Positions 37,402 to 46,327 of a stretch of 64,000 nt of DNA are shown here, in pieces (position 1 is the stretch's first letter; every line of letters starts with the position of its first letter). The stretch spans positions 806,001 to 870,000 of the forward strand of contig JAHBXS010000003.1 of assembly GCA_019636375.1 (NCBI GenBank), read 5' to 3'. The notes under the pieces were generated by a model. That model saw only the letters and a list, made by a program, of their open reading frames with translations, made no database searches and was not told where the DNA came from. The stretch comes from Pirellulaceae bacterium. Its GTDB lineage: Bacteria > Planctomycetota > Planctomycetia > Pirellulales > Pirellulaceae. A program made the translations under genes and the position numbers.

Positions 37402-38685
37402 TCAAACATAGTCGTTTGCAGCGTCGGCAACAACTTGCTTCGACAACTTGAGGGCATCGAAGATTGGAGAGGCCATGAGGGTAGTGACGACGGCCATGAT
37501 CACGAGCGTCGCAAAAATCTCTCCGGAAATGATTCCACGCTGCAAGCCGATGTTGATGATGATCAGTTCCATTAACCCGCGAGAGTTCATCAACGCCCCG
37601 ATCCCTAGGGCTTCCTTGTGGGGCAAACCGGTCGCGCGGGCTGCGAGCCAACACGCAACCCCCTTGCCTAAAATCGCAGCCAACAAAATTAGCCCGCAAA
37701 CGCCCCACAAAAAAGCCGAATTCAACATTCCGATTTGGGTATTCAGCCCGGAAAAGGTGAAAAACAGTGGCAGCAACAGCGCAACGGTTAACGGCTGAAT
37801 TCGCCGAATGATGTCGCGGGTCATTGGCCCTCGCTTGATCGAGGCACCGGCTAAAAAAGCACCAAATACCGCATGAAGTCCGATCGCATCGGTGAACCAG
37901 GCTCCAAGCGCCATCACCGCCAGGCCAACTACCAGTCCAGTTTCACTCAGTCGTTCATTGCGATCGATCAAGTAACGTTCTAATCGCGACAACAGTGGAC
38001 GTACGAGAAGCATCATCAACGCGATAAATAGCACAGCCCCCCCGATATTGTAGGCTGCATTGCTGACGTTTCCATCAAAACTGGCGAGCACGAGCGCGAG
38101 CAGACACCAAGCGGTTGCATCGTCAATCGCTCCCGCTCCGATGGCTACCGTTCCCATCCTTGATCCAGCCAGCCCCTTGAAGTGAATGATTCGCGCGAGC
38201 ATCGGAAACGCCGTAATGCACATCGAGGCACCTAGAAACAACGCCGCCTCAAACAGCGTGGTTTTTTCTGGAAACAACTCGGTATAGGTAAACAACCACC
38301 ACGCTAAACCGGCCCCCAACACAAACGGGGCCAGCATTCCCGCAACCGAAACGGCGACACTACTTGCAAAATGCCGCCGGACAACTTCCAGGCGAAACTC
38401 CATCCCCACGACGAACATATACAGGGCCAACCCGAGTTGCGAGGCGGGAAACAGATAAGACTGGGTATCGCGTGTCGATTGGCTCGGGTCCCAAGGAAAT
38501 ACCCACTCTTGCCACTCCGGCCAAAACAGCCCGAAAAACGAAGGCCCCAGCAAAACCCCCGTGATCATCTCCGCAACCACTTGCGGTTGCCCCAACCTCC
38601 GCGCGATCAGCCCTACGAATCGGCAGGCCAACAAAATCACGGCGATCTGAAAGAAAAAATGAACCGCCAACTCGACGTTGTTCAT
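37402..38685 (-). CDS. Cation:proton antiporter, CPA2 family
   Basis: 427 residues from the ATG at 38685; a TTG at 38694 is the alternative. Twelve or so membrane helices cover the whole length. Recognisable parts are LIARRLGQPQVVAEMITGVLLGP near the start, AIGAGAIDDATAWCLLAL in the ion-binding region with the double Asp, and GALMNSRGLMELIIINIG near the end, all typical of Na+/H+ exchangers of the CPA2 type. It lacks a TrkA-type regulatory tail. It would exchange Na+ or K+ for H+ across the cytoplasmic membrane. It follows the TPR lipoprotein gene; the palindrome at 38765-38819 lies between. Confidence 0.87.
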   Translation of the reverse strand: MNNVELAVHFFFQIAVILLACRFVGLIARRLGQPQVVAEMITGVLLGPSFFGLFWPEWQEWVFPWDPSQSTRDTQSYLFPASQLGLALYMFVVGMEFRLEVVRRHFASSVAVSVAGMLAPFVLGAGLAWWLFTYTELFPEKTTLFEAALFLGASMCITAFPMLARIIHFKGLAGSRMGTVAIGAGAIDDATAWCLLALVLASFDGNVSNAAYNIGGAVLFIALMMLLVRPLLSRLERYLIDRNERLSETGLVVGLAVMALGAWFTDAIGLHAVFGAFLAGASIKRGPMTRDIIRRIQPLTVALLLPLFFTFSGLNTQIGMLNSAFLWGVCGLILLAAILGKGVACWLAARATGLPHKEALGIGALMNSRGLMELIIINIGLQRGIISGEIFATLVIMAVVTTLMASPIFDALKLSKQVVADAANDYV

Positions 38686-38764
38686 TACAAGCAAGATTCC
38701 TGGACACTTTAGAAAAGACCCATCAGAATAAGGTAATCCCGCAGAATGTCAAGTTTGTCAACTG

Positions 38765-38819
38765 CGTTGGAGTACAAGCTTTAGCTTGCTCCCCACAGCC
38801 TAAAGGCTGTACTCCAACG
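38765..38819. repeat. Three-armed palindromic element
   Basis: Outer arms CGTTGGAGTACA (38765-38776) and TGTACTCCAACG (38808-38819) are exact inverted copies. Between them are two hairpins, CAAGC-TTTA-GCTTG (38775-38788) and CAGCC-TAAA-GGCTG (38796-38809). The single strand can fold as a cruciform with three arms. It lies six bases past the stop of the TPR gene and could be a terminator as well as a mobile repeat. Confidence 0.85.
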
Positions 38820-38824
38820 ACTGT

Positions 38825-40291
38825 CTACCGTTCGAAGCCGTTGCTAGGTGCCGAGAATCCTGCTGGTTGGACTTGGTTGCCCAACTTCTCTGCAAGTTCT
38901 TGGCGGTTAGTTTGCGCGTACAGCGTCGCGAGTGCGTTCCGTGTGCGAACCGTGTCGGCATGATTTGCGCCAAACAACAGTTCTTGCTCACCCATCACTT
39001 TGACCAACAGGGGTTCGGCCTCGGCATACTTTTGTTGCTTTGCATAAGCAATTGCCAAACGATAATTCCAAATCGACAACTGATCGGGAGGGATGTTCGT
39101 CGACGTACTTAATGCGACGAGTTCCTCGAGCGCCGTTTCTGCCTGCTGTGGTTTTCCCAACAACATCCAGGTAGTCGCCAACTTGAGTTGACACTCCGCC
39201 GCGACAGGGTTGCTCAATGGCAGCTTTGCACGGAAAATCTCCAACGCTTGCTCGAGACATTGCTCGGCCATCTCCAAACGATTCATATCTAAATAAATGA
39301 CCGCCAAGTTGTATAGGCTGTGACCGACCAAGGGATGCTCGGCACCCAACCGCTCTCGGCGAATCGATTCCGCCGACCGCAGAAGTTTGGACGCAGTTTC
39401 CAAGTCGCGGAGACGATGAAAAGCGTTTCCGAGTTCGTTGGTTCTCAAGGCGACTTCGAGACTCGATTCACCCCAAATCTTGCCGGCTAGAGTTCGTGCG
39501 GTCTTGTAGTAGTCAATCGCTTGCAGCGTTTGCTTTTGTGCTAATGCGGTTTCGCCGAGGTAGCCTTGAAGAGTCTCCACATCGGGATGCTCTTCGCCAA
39601 AGCATTCCGTCAACAACCGCAGTGATTCTTGATAGTGCCCAAAGGCCACTGCAAAATTTCCGCTGAGCTGTTCCATCCGCCCAAGCTGCGTCAACTGCTT
39701 TCCCATCAAAAAACGATCATTGGCGTAAATCTTCGCTGACAACTCAGTAGCCTGGCGGGATAACTCCAAAGCCTCAGCGTAAGTATTGTTTTTCAATTCA
39801 CTCGCGATTTGATCCTGCAACGCGAGCAAGCGCGAAAGGTCTTGGCGTTGCGACTCGTTAAATTTCGATTGTGCTTGGCATACTCGCAAAAACTCTGCGG
39901 CATTGCGGGCTTGCCAAGAATCTCGACCATGCAACGCGGTCAATATCTCCACGCAACGATTCCAACTTTTCAACGCGACTGCAAAGTCCAGTTGCCGCTG
40001 CGATTCACCCGCGAGACGACTGACCTCCGCCAATTCGCGCACCAGTTCCTTTTGTTCTGATTGAGGGTCGGAATGGGAAGGTTCACTTCTCAAATTTCCA
40101 ACGGAGGCACCGGCTGTCGCATGTTGTTCGGTTCGAGATTGCGATGCACTCGCGACTCGTGCCTCCCCTTTCGCCGAGTCAGCGCCGGCTGTTGACGTCC
40201 CTTGACTGCAGCCAATGCAAAGTAAACCGGCACCAAAACAAAGAGCCGAAAATACCGAGGTGATTTTAAAATCGAGCGTGCGTCCTGCCAT
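38825..40291 (-). CDS. Tetratricopeptide repeat lipoprotein
   Basis: 488 residues. The N-terminal hydrophobic segment ends in LLCIGCSQ, a plausible lipobox with the lipid on the last Cys, so it is probably a lipoprotein. After a polar linker, about eight TPR/kinesin-light-chain-like helical repeats (ALEIFRAKLPLSNPVAAE, GKIWGESSLEVALRTNELG and similar) fill the rest. TPR arrays hold protein partners; none is indicated by the neighbours. The ATG at 40291 has GAAAGGA upstream. The gene precedes the antiporter gene on the same strand. Confidence 0.8.
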   Translation of the reverse strand: MAGRTLDFKITSVFSALCFGAGLLCIGCSQGTSTAGADSAKGEARVASASQSRTEQHATAGASVGNLRSEPSHSDPQSEQKELVRELAEVSRLAGESQRQLDFAVALKSWNRCVEILTALHGRDSWQARNAAEFLRVCQAQSKFNESQRQDLSRLLALQDQIASELKNNTYAEALELSRQATELSAKIYANDRFLMGKQLTQLGRMEQLSGNFAVAFGHYQESLRLLTECFGEEHPDVETLQGYLGETALAQKQTLQAIDYYKTARTLAGKIWGESSLEVALRTNELGNAFHRLRDLETASKLLRSAESIRRERLGAEHPLVGHSLYNLAVIYLDMNRLEMAEQCLEQALEIFRAKLPLSNPVAAECQLKLATTWMLLGKPQQAETALEELVALSTSTNIPPDQLSIWNYRLAIAYAKQQKYAEAEPLLVKVMGEQELLFGANHADTVRTRNALATLYAQTNRQELAEKLGNQVQPAGFSAPSNGFER

Positions 40292-40873
40292 CCTTGTTTC
40301 CTTTCAACGCCGCATGTGTGGCGAGAATCTCTGAGTAGAAGAGACCTGATAACTGCAAGAAAAGTTACCAAAAGAGTGCCGTCTGCCCAAGTTCAGAATA
40401 GAATTCGACCGCTAGCACCATTCGCATGCACGGCACCTTTTGATCGCTGAAACGGATGTGTTTCGAAGGTAGACGCGCTGTCGAGCTGGTTGGCGTCAGC
40501 CTCAGAACTCCTGATCTAGGCGGAAAATAAGTCGGCACATTCGTGGCCTCGTAGCTACGTTCGCCAGAAGGTGGACGGGACTCGCGATTAAATGGAAAAT
40601 GCAAAGTGCAAAATTCAAAGTGCAAATTGTTAAATGTAAAATGTGTGGTGTGTGGTGTGTGACGCGCTGGCAAGTTTACTTTGGTTTTTGTCGCGTGGCT
40701 TCCTTATTCGCGTTCGTTCTTGCGGTCAAGATTGATTGGCCGATGGTATTGCAATGCGGCATTTTGCATTTTGCACTTGCTCCGTAATCATCGTCTGAGG
40801 CGAATTTCCGGTCCCAGCAAATGTTTGATCCAAAAATACGCTAGTTCTTTATTCCAGACCAGGAATTCTGAGC
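40292..40873. other. Intergenic gap with TGCAAA-type repeats
   Basis: 582 bases between the TPR lipoprotein gene and the end of mqnE. No gene is visible. It contains the TGCAAAGTGCAAAATTC cluster at 40592-40640, the GTGTGGTGTGTGG stretch after it, and an oppositely oriented GCATTTTGCATTTTGCACTT at 40758-40777. Confidence 0.55.
40592..40777. repeat. Inverted pair of TGCAAA(A/G)TGCAAA low-complexity repeats
   Basis: AAAATGCAAAGTGCAAAATT appears near 40596 on the plus strand, and the reverse-oriented form GCATTTTGCATTTTGCACTT at 40758-40777. The second is nearly the reverse complement of the first (both built of TGCAAAATGCAAAGTG units). A GTGTGGTGTG run lies between. No gene is associated. Confidence 0.65.
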
Positions 40874-42019
40874 CTAGACGGCTGCTTCTACCGCTTCGCC
40901 TACTGTCCAGGCTGCTGGATTGGCCGGATCGCGATGAACTTTTCGATAGAGCGTATCCCGTTCGATTGGCTCACGCCCCGCCTCGCGGATCAAATGCTCG
41001 ATCCGTTCGACCGACAACAGTTCCGGGGTCGTCGCTCCTGCATCATGATAAATCAACTCGTGCCGCACCGTTCCATCGATGTCGTCGGCCCCATAAGAAA
41101 GGGCGGTCTGAGCTGTGCCGATCCCCAGCATGATCCAATACGCCTTAATATGCGGGATGTTGTCCAACATCAGACGACTGATTGCCATCGTTCTCAGGTC
41201 CATCGCCGAACTGGGCTTGGGAATATGCGAGAGCCCGGTGTTGTCGGGATGGAAGGCCAAAGGAATAAACGTTTGAAAGCCACCTGTTTCGTCTTGCAAT
41301 TCCCGCAAGCGAATCAAGTGGTCTATTCGATGAAACGGTTCCTCGACATGCCCGTACAACATCGTACAGTTGCTTTTGATGCCCATTTGATGAGCCGTTC
41401 GGTGGATGTTGATCCAGTTCGAACCGTCGGCCTTATGCTCGCAAATTTTATCGCGAACTTGCGGATGAAAAATCTCGGCGCCACCACCCGGCAAACTCCC
41501 CAACCCAGCCTCGAGCAGTTCGCGAAACACCCATTCGGTCGATTGCTTGGTCAAGAACTCGAACCAATTGATTTCGACGGCCGTCCAGCCCTTGAGGTGC
41601 AAGGCGGGATAAGCGTCGTGTAGGACTTGCAGAATGTTTTTATACCAATCGAATTTCTTTTGATGATGCAAGCCGCCGACGATGTGCATTTCGGTGCAGC
41701 CGTTTTCCACGGCTTCGCGTCCACGCTCCAAAATTTGCTCGTCGCTCATCACGTAACCCTTGGGGCTTCGCAAGTCCGAGCGGAACGCACAAAACACGCA
41801 GCGATAGACGCAAACGTTGGTCGCGTTCAGGTGGGTGTTGATGTTGTAGTAGCCGGCGTTGCCATTGATCTTTTCGCGGACGTAATTAGCGAGCACTCCC
41901 AGATCGTTGAGTGGCACGCGGGGATCGTACATCGCCACGCCGTCCTCAAGAGTCAAACGTTCGCCGGCCTCGACTTTGTCGCGAATCGCCTTCAGGCTGG
42001 GGTCTATTGAGTGAATCAT
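40874..42019 (-). CDS. mqnE: Aminofutalosine synthase MqnE
   Basis: 381 residues from the ATG at 42019, chosen because AAAGGAG stands nine bases upstream; the longer frame to 42067 lacks such a site. Radical SAM motif Cys70-x3-Cys74-x2-Cys77 is in NVCVYRCVFCAFRSD. GYYNINTHLNATNVC before it and LPGGGAEIF, LDNIPHIKAYW and GTAQTALSYGADDIDGT after it are typical of MqnE. The enzyme joins 3-[(1-carboxyvinyl)oxy]benzoate to SAM-derived adenosine in the futalosine route to menaquinone. It is the last gene of the menaquinone operon. Confidence 0.9.
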   Translation of the reverse strand: MIHSIDPSLKAIRDKVEAGERLTLEDGVAMYDPRVPLNDLGVLANYVREKINGNAGYYNINTHLNATNVCVYRCVFCAFRSDLRSPKGYVMSDEQILERGREAVENGCTEMHIVGGLHHQKKFDWYKNILQVLHDAYPALHLKGWTAVEINWFEFLTKQSTEWVFRELLEAGLGSLPGGGAEIFHPQVRDKICEHKADGSNWINIHRTAHQMGIKSNCTMLYGHVEEPFHRIDHLIRLRELQDETGGFQTFIPLAFHPDNTGLSHIPKPSSAMDLRTMAISRLMLDNIPHIKAYWIMLGIGTAQTALSYGADDIDGTVRHELIYHDAGATTPELLSVERIEHLIREAGREPIERDTLYRKVHRDPANPAAWTVGEAVEAAV

Positions 42020-42102
42020 TACGTTAATCTCCTTTGTTTCAATCGTGTTTGATCGTGTGGTTTTCAAGTGGGCAACGAAAAGTCTGTCTGCAATGATTGT
42101 GG

Positions 42103-43200
42103 TTATTTATTGGGTTCTCTTGCCATCCCGCGCGGCCGTTTCGAAAAAAGAGGGGAACGATTATCAAACAAGTTCGTCTTTTCAGCTTCATTTAACGACA
42201 ATCGATGAAGCAAGCGAGATTTAGAATCAGCCACCGAGAAAACTGGATAGTCACTCGCAAACAAAAACCTAGCGACGCCAATTTCCTGAATTTTCAGGGA
42301 CAACTCTTGGCAGCGAGCATCCGAGGTTGGTCGGCCTTCGGGAAATCCTTCGGGAATAATCGCGCCAGAAAGATCGAAAAAAATCGCTCGACTTGAGAAC
42401 TCTTGGTTTTCGTTCCGGAGTCTTTCATAACCGTCAATCAAGGATCTGGCGGCACCATGATAGCCTCCCGCCGTTCCCAGGTGGGCCAAGTACAACTCCA
42501 AATTTTCGTGTGGCAAAATCAATTCGCGCCAAAAGAAATCAGCGGCTTTATCATCGATTGCTTCTCCCGCCGAATAATGAAGGAGCACCGGCACTCCATG
42601 CTCGGCGGCCCAACGCAACACGGCATGCAACTTTCGACGATGTTCTTCCACCTGAACATCCACGCCACAGGCTGGCAAGTGCAATTTCAACCCTGTCAAA
42701 TGCTCATTGGGAAGACACCGTTCCATCTCGTCAATGGAATACGGACGTAAAGGGTTGATAGAAAAAAAGCCCACCAAACGTTCTGGATATTCGGCCACGC
42801 ACGACGCCACAAAATCATTTTCCCGCGCAACAAATTCCTGTTCGTCGCGGACATCTTTTTGAAGACCTTGAAATGCCTCCGTGGTGTAGAGATGGGCCAT
42901 CGAGACAATAAAGGCACCGGCCAGTTTTTCTTCGTTCATCAACCGCTGAACACTACTGTAAAAATCATCTGGACGGCTGAATGGCATCCCCGTTGACTTC
43001 CAATCAGAAATCAATGACGGGCTAAGCAGATGCACATGGTGATCGTAGCATGAGGCACTCTCCAGATCATCGATTGACTTCTGTGCCAAACAAAATTGAC
43101 CAACCAGCAAAAAAAACAAGAACACGCCCAAGGGTAATATCTTGCATTCCTCAAAAAAGCGAGGCTCTTGCCGGCACGAAAATGAAACGCTGTGATTCAT
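42103..43200 (-). CDS. Secreted amidohydrolase-2 family protein
   Basis: 365 residues. A long N-region and hydrophobic helix (about 22-39, ending FCLAQ) make a signal peptide, so the enzyme is probably periplasmic. The TIM-barrel amidohydrolase (amidohydrolase_2 type) keeps all metal ligands: His55-x-His57 (HHVHLLSP), His in PVLLHYSAG, His in YLAHLGT, and Asp in LFASDYPVF. Its substrate is unknown. It sits between the mqnP-like gene (14 bases upstream) and mqnE (83 bases downstream), inside the menaquinone operon. A signal peptide argues against the aminofutalosine deaminase role known for cytosolic amidohydrolases of that pathway. Confidence 0.8.
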   Translation of the reverse strand: MNHSVSFSCRQEPRFFEECKILPLGVFLFFLLVGQFCLAQKSIDDLESASCYDHHVHLLSPSLISDWKSTGMPFSRPDDFYSSVQRLMNEEKLAGAFIVSMAHLYTTEAFQGLQKDVRDEQEFVARENDFVASCVAEYPERLVGFFSINPLRPYSIDEMERCLPNEHLTGLKLHLPACGVDVQVEEHRRKLHAVLRWAAEHGVPVLLHYSAGEAIDDKAADFFWRELILPHENLELYLAHLGTAGGYHGAARSLIDGYERLRNENQEFSSRAIFFDLSGAIIPEGFPEGRPTSDARCQELSLKIQEIGVARFLFASDYPVFSVADSKSRLLHRLSLNEAEKTNLFDNRSPLFSKRPRGMAREPNK

Positions 43201-43213
43201 GATGGTCAGTTCC

Positions 43214-44146
43214 TTAGGGACGAATCATATCGATTCCTGCCACCACCAGCAGTCCAATGCTGACGATGGCATTGACGTTAAAAAACGCTTGATTCACGCG
43301 ACTCAGATCGGTCGGCTTCACCAGCCAATGCTCATAAACGAGCAACGCACCAATCGCCGCGACGCCAACAAAATACAGCCAAGACATTTTCAACTCCGGC
43401 CCGCCCCAGACGTGGCAAAAGGGGAGCGCGATTAAAAACACGAGCATTAGCCCATGACAAAACGCCGCCAAACGCAGCGCCCCGGCAACCCCAAGCCAAA
43501 CCGGCACGCTGTGCAATCCAGCCTCGCGGTCAAACTCGTAGTCCTGACAAGCATAAATCATATCGAAACCGGCGACCCAAAACATCACCGCGAGCCCCAG
43601 CAACACCGGAGCCAACAAATCCAGCGGATCGGCGATCACCTGCAAACCCCGCACGGCGATCCAAGCACAAATCGGAGCCAACATCAGTGCCAGCCCCAAC
43701 CAGAAATGAGCAAATGCCGTAAATCGCTTCATGTAGCTGTAGGCCAATAAAATCGCCAACACGGGGAGAGCCAACACGACCGGCAAGTAGTTTGGCCAGA
43801 ACATCGCAGCCCCGGCCAGATACACCGCAATCGAGCCCAACGTAAACCACCACACGCTCTGCACCGTCAAACGCCCAGCTGGCAAATGCCGATTCGCCGT
43901 GCGCGGATTCGCGGCATCGATGTTTCGGTCGGCCAATCGGTTAAACGCCATCGCTGCACTCCGCGCTCCGACCATCGCCAACAGGATGCCGACAAGATGC
44001 CACCAACAAAACTGCACGGGAACGGTCGCCGGAGTCACCCAGGCCATCAAGGCCGCCAACAGCGCAAACGGCAACGCGAACAGCGTGTGACTGAAGCGGA
44101 TCATCGACATTAGTTCGCGGAACCTATTCAAGCCTTGTCTCCCCAC
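43214..44146 (-). CDS. mqnP: UbiA-family prenyltransferase, MqnP-like
   Basis: 310 residues from the GTG at 44146, overlapping the ubiX-like gene by 19 bases. An ATG at codon 13 or 15 is also possible. Eight to nine membrane helices. The first Asp-rich motif is NRLADRNIDAANPR (Asn69, Asp73, Asp77), the second DMIYACQDYEFDREAGLHSVP. Both bind the diphosphate through Mg2+. UbiA proteins attach a polyprenyl chain to an aromatic acid; the futalosine context points to the dihydroxynaphthoate-type substrate, so MqnP. The operon order (menG, ubiX, ubiA, mqnE) supports it. Confidence 0.88.
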   Translation of the reverse strand: MGRQGLNRFRELMSMIRFSHTLFALPFALLAALMAWVTPATVPVQFCWWHLVGILLAMVGARSAAMAFNRLADRNIDAANPRTANRHLPAGRLTVQSVWWFTLGSIAVYLAGAAMFWPNYLPVVLALPVLAILLAYSYMKRFTAFAHFWLGLALMLAPICAWIAVRGLQVIADPLDLLAPVLLGLAVMFWVAGFDMIYACQDYEFDREAGLHSVPVWLGVAGALRLAAFCHGLMLVFLIALPFCHVWGGPELKMSWLYFVGVAAIGALLVYEHWLVKPTDLSRVNQAFFNVNAIVSIGLLVVAGIDMIRP

Positions 44147-44733
44147 CGCTTCGTCAATCGGTGCTCGATTCCCAAATGGTCCATGATTCGCGCGACAATA
44201 AAATCGACCAACTGCTCAATCCGCTCCGCACCATGATAAAACCCTGGCGCGGCGGGCAAAATCGTTCCCCCCGCTGTTGCGATGGTCCGCATGTTATCGA
44301 GCTGAATCAGCGACAGTGGCGTCTCACGCGGAACCAAGATCAGCGGCCTACGTTCCTTGAGATGCACATCCGCCGCCCGCTGGATGAGGTTTCCACTGCT
44401 TGCCGCTGCGATACCGCTGATAGTGCTGCCGCTACAGGGACACACCACCATCGCGCGAGTACGAAACGAACCGCTCGCAATCGGTGTCATAAAGTCCTTG
44501 TAGTAATGATACACCAACTCACCCGGCAATGATTCAGCGTCGGGGATCAAGTCGGACAAGCGAAATTTTTTCAATTCGAACTGTGTGCCCAGTTCATGCT
44601 GAAGGACTTGTTGACCCGATTCACTGATCGAAAGGTGGACTTTATGGCCACCCTGCAACAAGACTTCGACCAACCTCCGGCCGTAGACGACTCCACTGGC
44701 ACCCGTGATCCCGACAACGATTGGCAGACTCAT
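44128..44733 (-). CDS. ubiX: UbiX-like flavin prenyltransferase
   Basis: 201 residues. The UbiX pattern is complete: VVGITGASGVVYGRRLVEVL, VCPCSGSTISGIAAASSGNL and LVPRETPLSLIQLDNM. UbiX makes prenylated FMN for UbiD-type decarboxylases. In futalosine organisms the UbiX- and UbiD-like pair decarboxylates the naphthoate intermediate; no ubiD gene is in the window, so it must be elsewhere. The start codon overlaps the menG stop as ATGA, so translation is coupled. Confidence 0.9.
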   Translation of the reverse strand: MSLPIVVGITGASGVVYGRRLVEVLLQGGHKVHLSISESGQQVLQHELGTQFELKKFRLSDLIPDAESLPGELVYHYYKDFMTPIASGSFRTRAMVVCPCSGSTISGIAAASSGNLIQRAADVHLKERRPLILVPRETPLSLIQLDNMRTIATAGGTILPAAPGFYHGAERIEQLVDFIVARIMDHLGIEHRLTKRWGDKA

Positions 44734-45437
44734 TTGACTCCCACATAAAGCGTCGCGATTCCAAACGTGAGCGGATAAAAGTTGGCCGACTGCAATCCTG
44801 CCGCCAACATCCGCTGGGTCAACAACTCATAAGCCGGAAATTCCGAAACGCTGTCGGGAAGATATTGATACGCATCGAACCGATTGCGAGCAAACGTCTG
44901 ACCGATGCGGGGCAAGACGTTTTTGAAATACCATTGATAACAAGCCTTGATCGGCTGCCGTCGCGGGGTTGAAAACTCGAGCACGACGACTTTGCCACCC
45001 GGCTTGCAGACGCGAGCCATTTCCTGCAACCCGCGATCCGTGTCGGCAACATTCCTCAAACCAAACGCTGCGGAAACAATTTGAAACTGGCTATCTGAAA
45101 ATGGCAACTGCTGCGTGTCAGCCGTCACAAATTGGACGCGGCTTTTCTTGCGGCGATCTCGTTTGACGACTCCCAGCTCCAGCATCTCTGGACAAAAGTC
45201 CGCAGCAATCACAGGGACGGAATAACCGGACGCCTTCTCCCAAGCGAACGCCAAATCACCCGTGCCGCTACAACAATCCAAAATTGGATCTCTGCGATTG
45301 GGGCGAACAATCCGCGTGGTCCGCCACCGCCAATAGACGTCGGTGTTCATCGACAAGACGCGATTCATCCGGTCGTAATGGGGCGCGATCTCGCCAAACA
45401 TTTGACGGACACGTTCATTTGATTTGTCGATTGCCAT
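44730..45437 (-). CDS. menG: Demethylmenaquinone methyltransferase (UbiE/MenG)
   Basis: 235 residues from the ATG at 45437 (MAIDKSNERVRQMFGEIAP, the family start). The frame is open to 45992, but that part overlaps comB on the other strand and is not protein-like. SAM motif LDCCSGTGDLAF, then FVTADTQQLPFSDSQFQIVSAAFGLRNVADTDRGL and YQYLPDSVSEFP are UbiE signatures. It methylates demethylmenaquinone in the last step of the pathway. It is the first gene of the minus-strand menaquinone operon and is coupled to ubiX by an ATGA overlap. Confidence 0.92.
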   Translation of the reverse strand: MAIDKSNERVRQMFGEIAPHYDRMNRVLSMNTDVYWRWRTTRIVRPNRRDPILDCCSGTGDLAFAWEKASGYSVPVIAADFCPEMLELGVVKRDRRKKSRVQFVTADTQQLPFSDSQFQIVSAAFGLRNVADTDRGLQEMARVCKPGGKVVVLEFSTPRRQPIKACYQWYFKNVLPRIGQTFARNRFDAYQYLPDSVSEFPAYELLTQRMLAAGLQSANFYPLTFGIATLYVGVK

Positions 45438-45570
45438 CGAAACCCCTGTCAGAAAGCCGCTTCTCCTGTTGGAAAACCGCTTCCCCCAAGATACATTAAC
45501 GCTTCCCCGCTGTAGAGGTCGCCGGGGCTGCGTCAAATAAAAACCCGTATTCAGCGATATACACTGCCGA

Positions 45571-46311
45571 ATGGCTCGTCGATTAAGTACCCTTTTCCTC
45601 CCCGAATTGAGCGACTCGCGAGAGTTGGCTGACAGCACCGTCGTGGTGACCGATGTCCTCCGAGCGACCTCGACGATTGTCACCGCATTAGACCAAGGGG
45701 CCGCGAAAGTCATCCCCGCAGCGGAGATCGACGAGGCGTTGAGGCTCAAGGAAGAGCTTGGCCCCGAATGCGTCTTGGGCGGCGAGCGAGGGGGGGTGAT
45801 CATCGATGGGTTTGACTGCGGGAACTCCCCTTTAGAATTTACTCCCGACGTGATCGCAGGCCGCACGCTCGTTCTCTGCACGACCAATGGGACTCGGGCG
45901 ATGGCCCGTTGCCGCGAGGCCGCACAGATTTTTATCGCGGCCTTTGTCAATCTTTCGAAGACCGCCGAGGCATTGTCCCAGCAAGAAAGCATTTCGATCG
46001 TCTGCTCGGGAACCGATCGCCGCGTGACGAGCGAAGACGTTTTGTTTGCCGGTGCCTTGGCGGCAAAAGTTCTCGAAGGGTCAAGCGGCTGGCAGCCCAG
46101 CGACCAGACTATGATTGCCCTTGGCTATTGGTCTGAATTTTGTCGTCGCGCCAACATTTCGGAGGCCGCGCTTGCCGACGAGTTGGCCAGCGGAGCCGGA
46201 GGCCGCAACCTCAAGCGACTAGGTTATGACGACGACATTCGTTTTTGCGCCCAAATCGACCGCGTCCCCCGTCTCGCACGGCTTGATCCGCAGATTTGGG
46301 AAATCATTTGA
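45571..46311 (+). CDS. comB: 2-phosphosulfolactate phosphatase family protein (ComB)
   Basis: 246 residues. ComB signatures are visible: VVVTDVLRATSTIVTALDQGA near the start, LGGERGGVIIDGFDCGNSP, LCTTNGTRAM, and GYDDDIRFCAQIDR at the end. ComB dephosphorylates (R)-2-phospho-3-sulfolactate; the product enters coenzyme M synthesis in methanogens and sulfolactate metabolism in some bacteria. No comA or comC lies nearby, so the role here is open. It is divergent from menG, with 133 bases between. Confidence 0.88.
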   Translation: MARRLSTLFLPELSDSRELADSTVVVTDVLRATSTIVTALDQGAAKVIPAAEIDEALRLKEELGPECVLGGERGGVIIDGFDCGNSPLEFTPDVIAGRTLVLCTTNGTRAMARCREAAQIFIAAFVNLSKTAEALSQQESISIVCSGTDRRVTSEDVLFAGALAAKVLEGSSGWQPSDQTMIALGYWSEFCRRANISEAALADELASGAGGRNLKRLGYDDDIRFCAQIDRVPRLARLDPQIWEII

Positions 46312-46327
46312 TTCGCCCCGAATGCTC

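Noticed and set aside
45438..45992. Upstream extension of the menG frame
   Set aside because: It overlaps comB on the other strand, is not protein-like, and the family start is at 45437.
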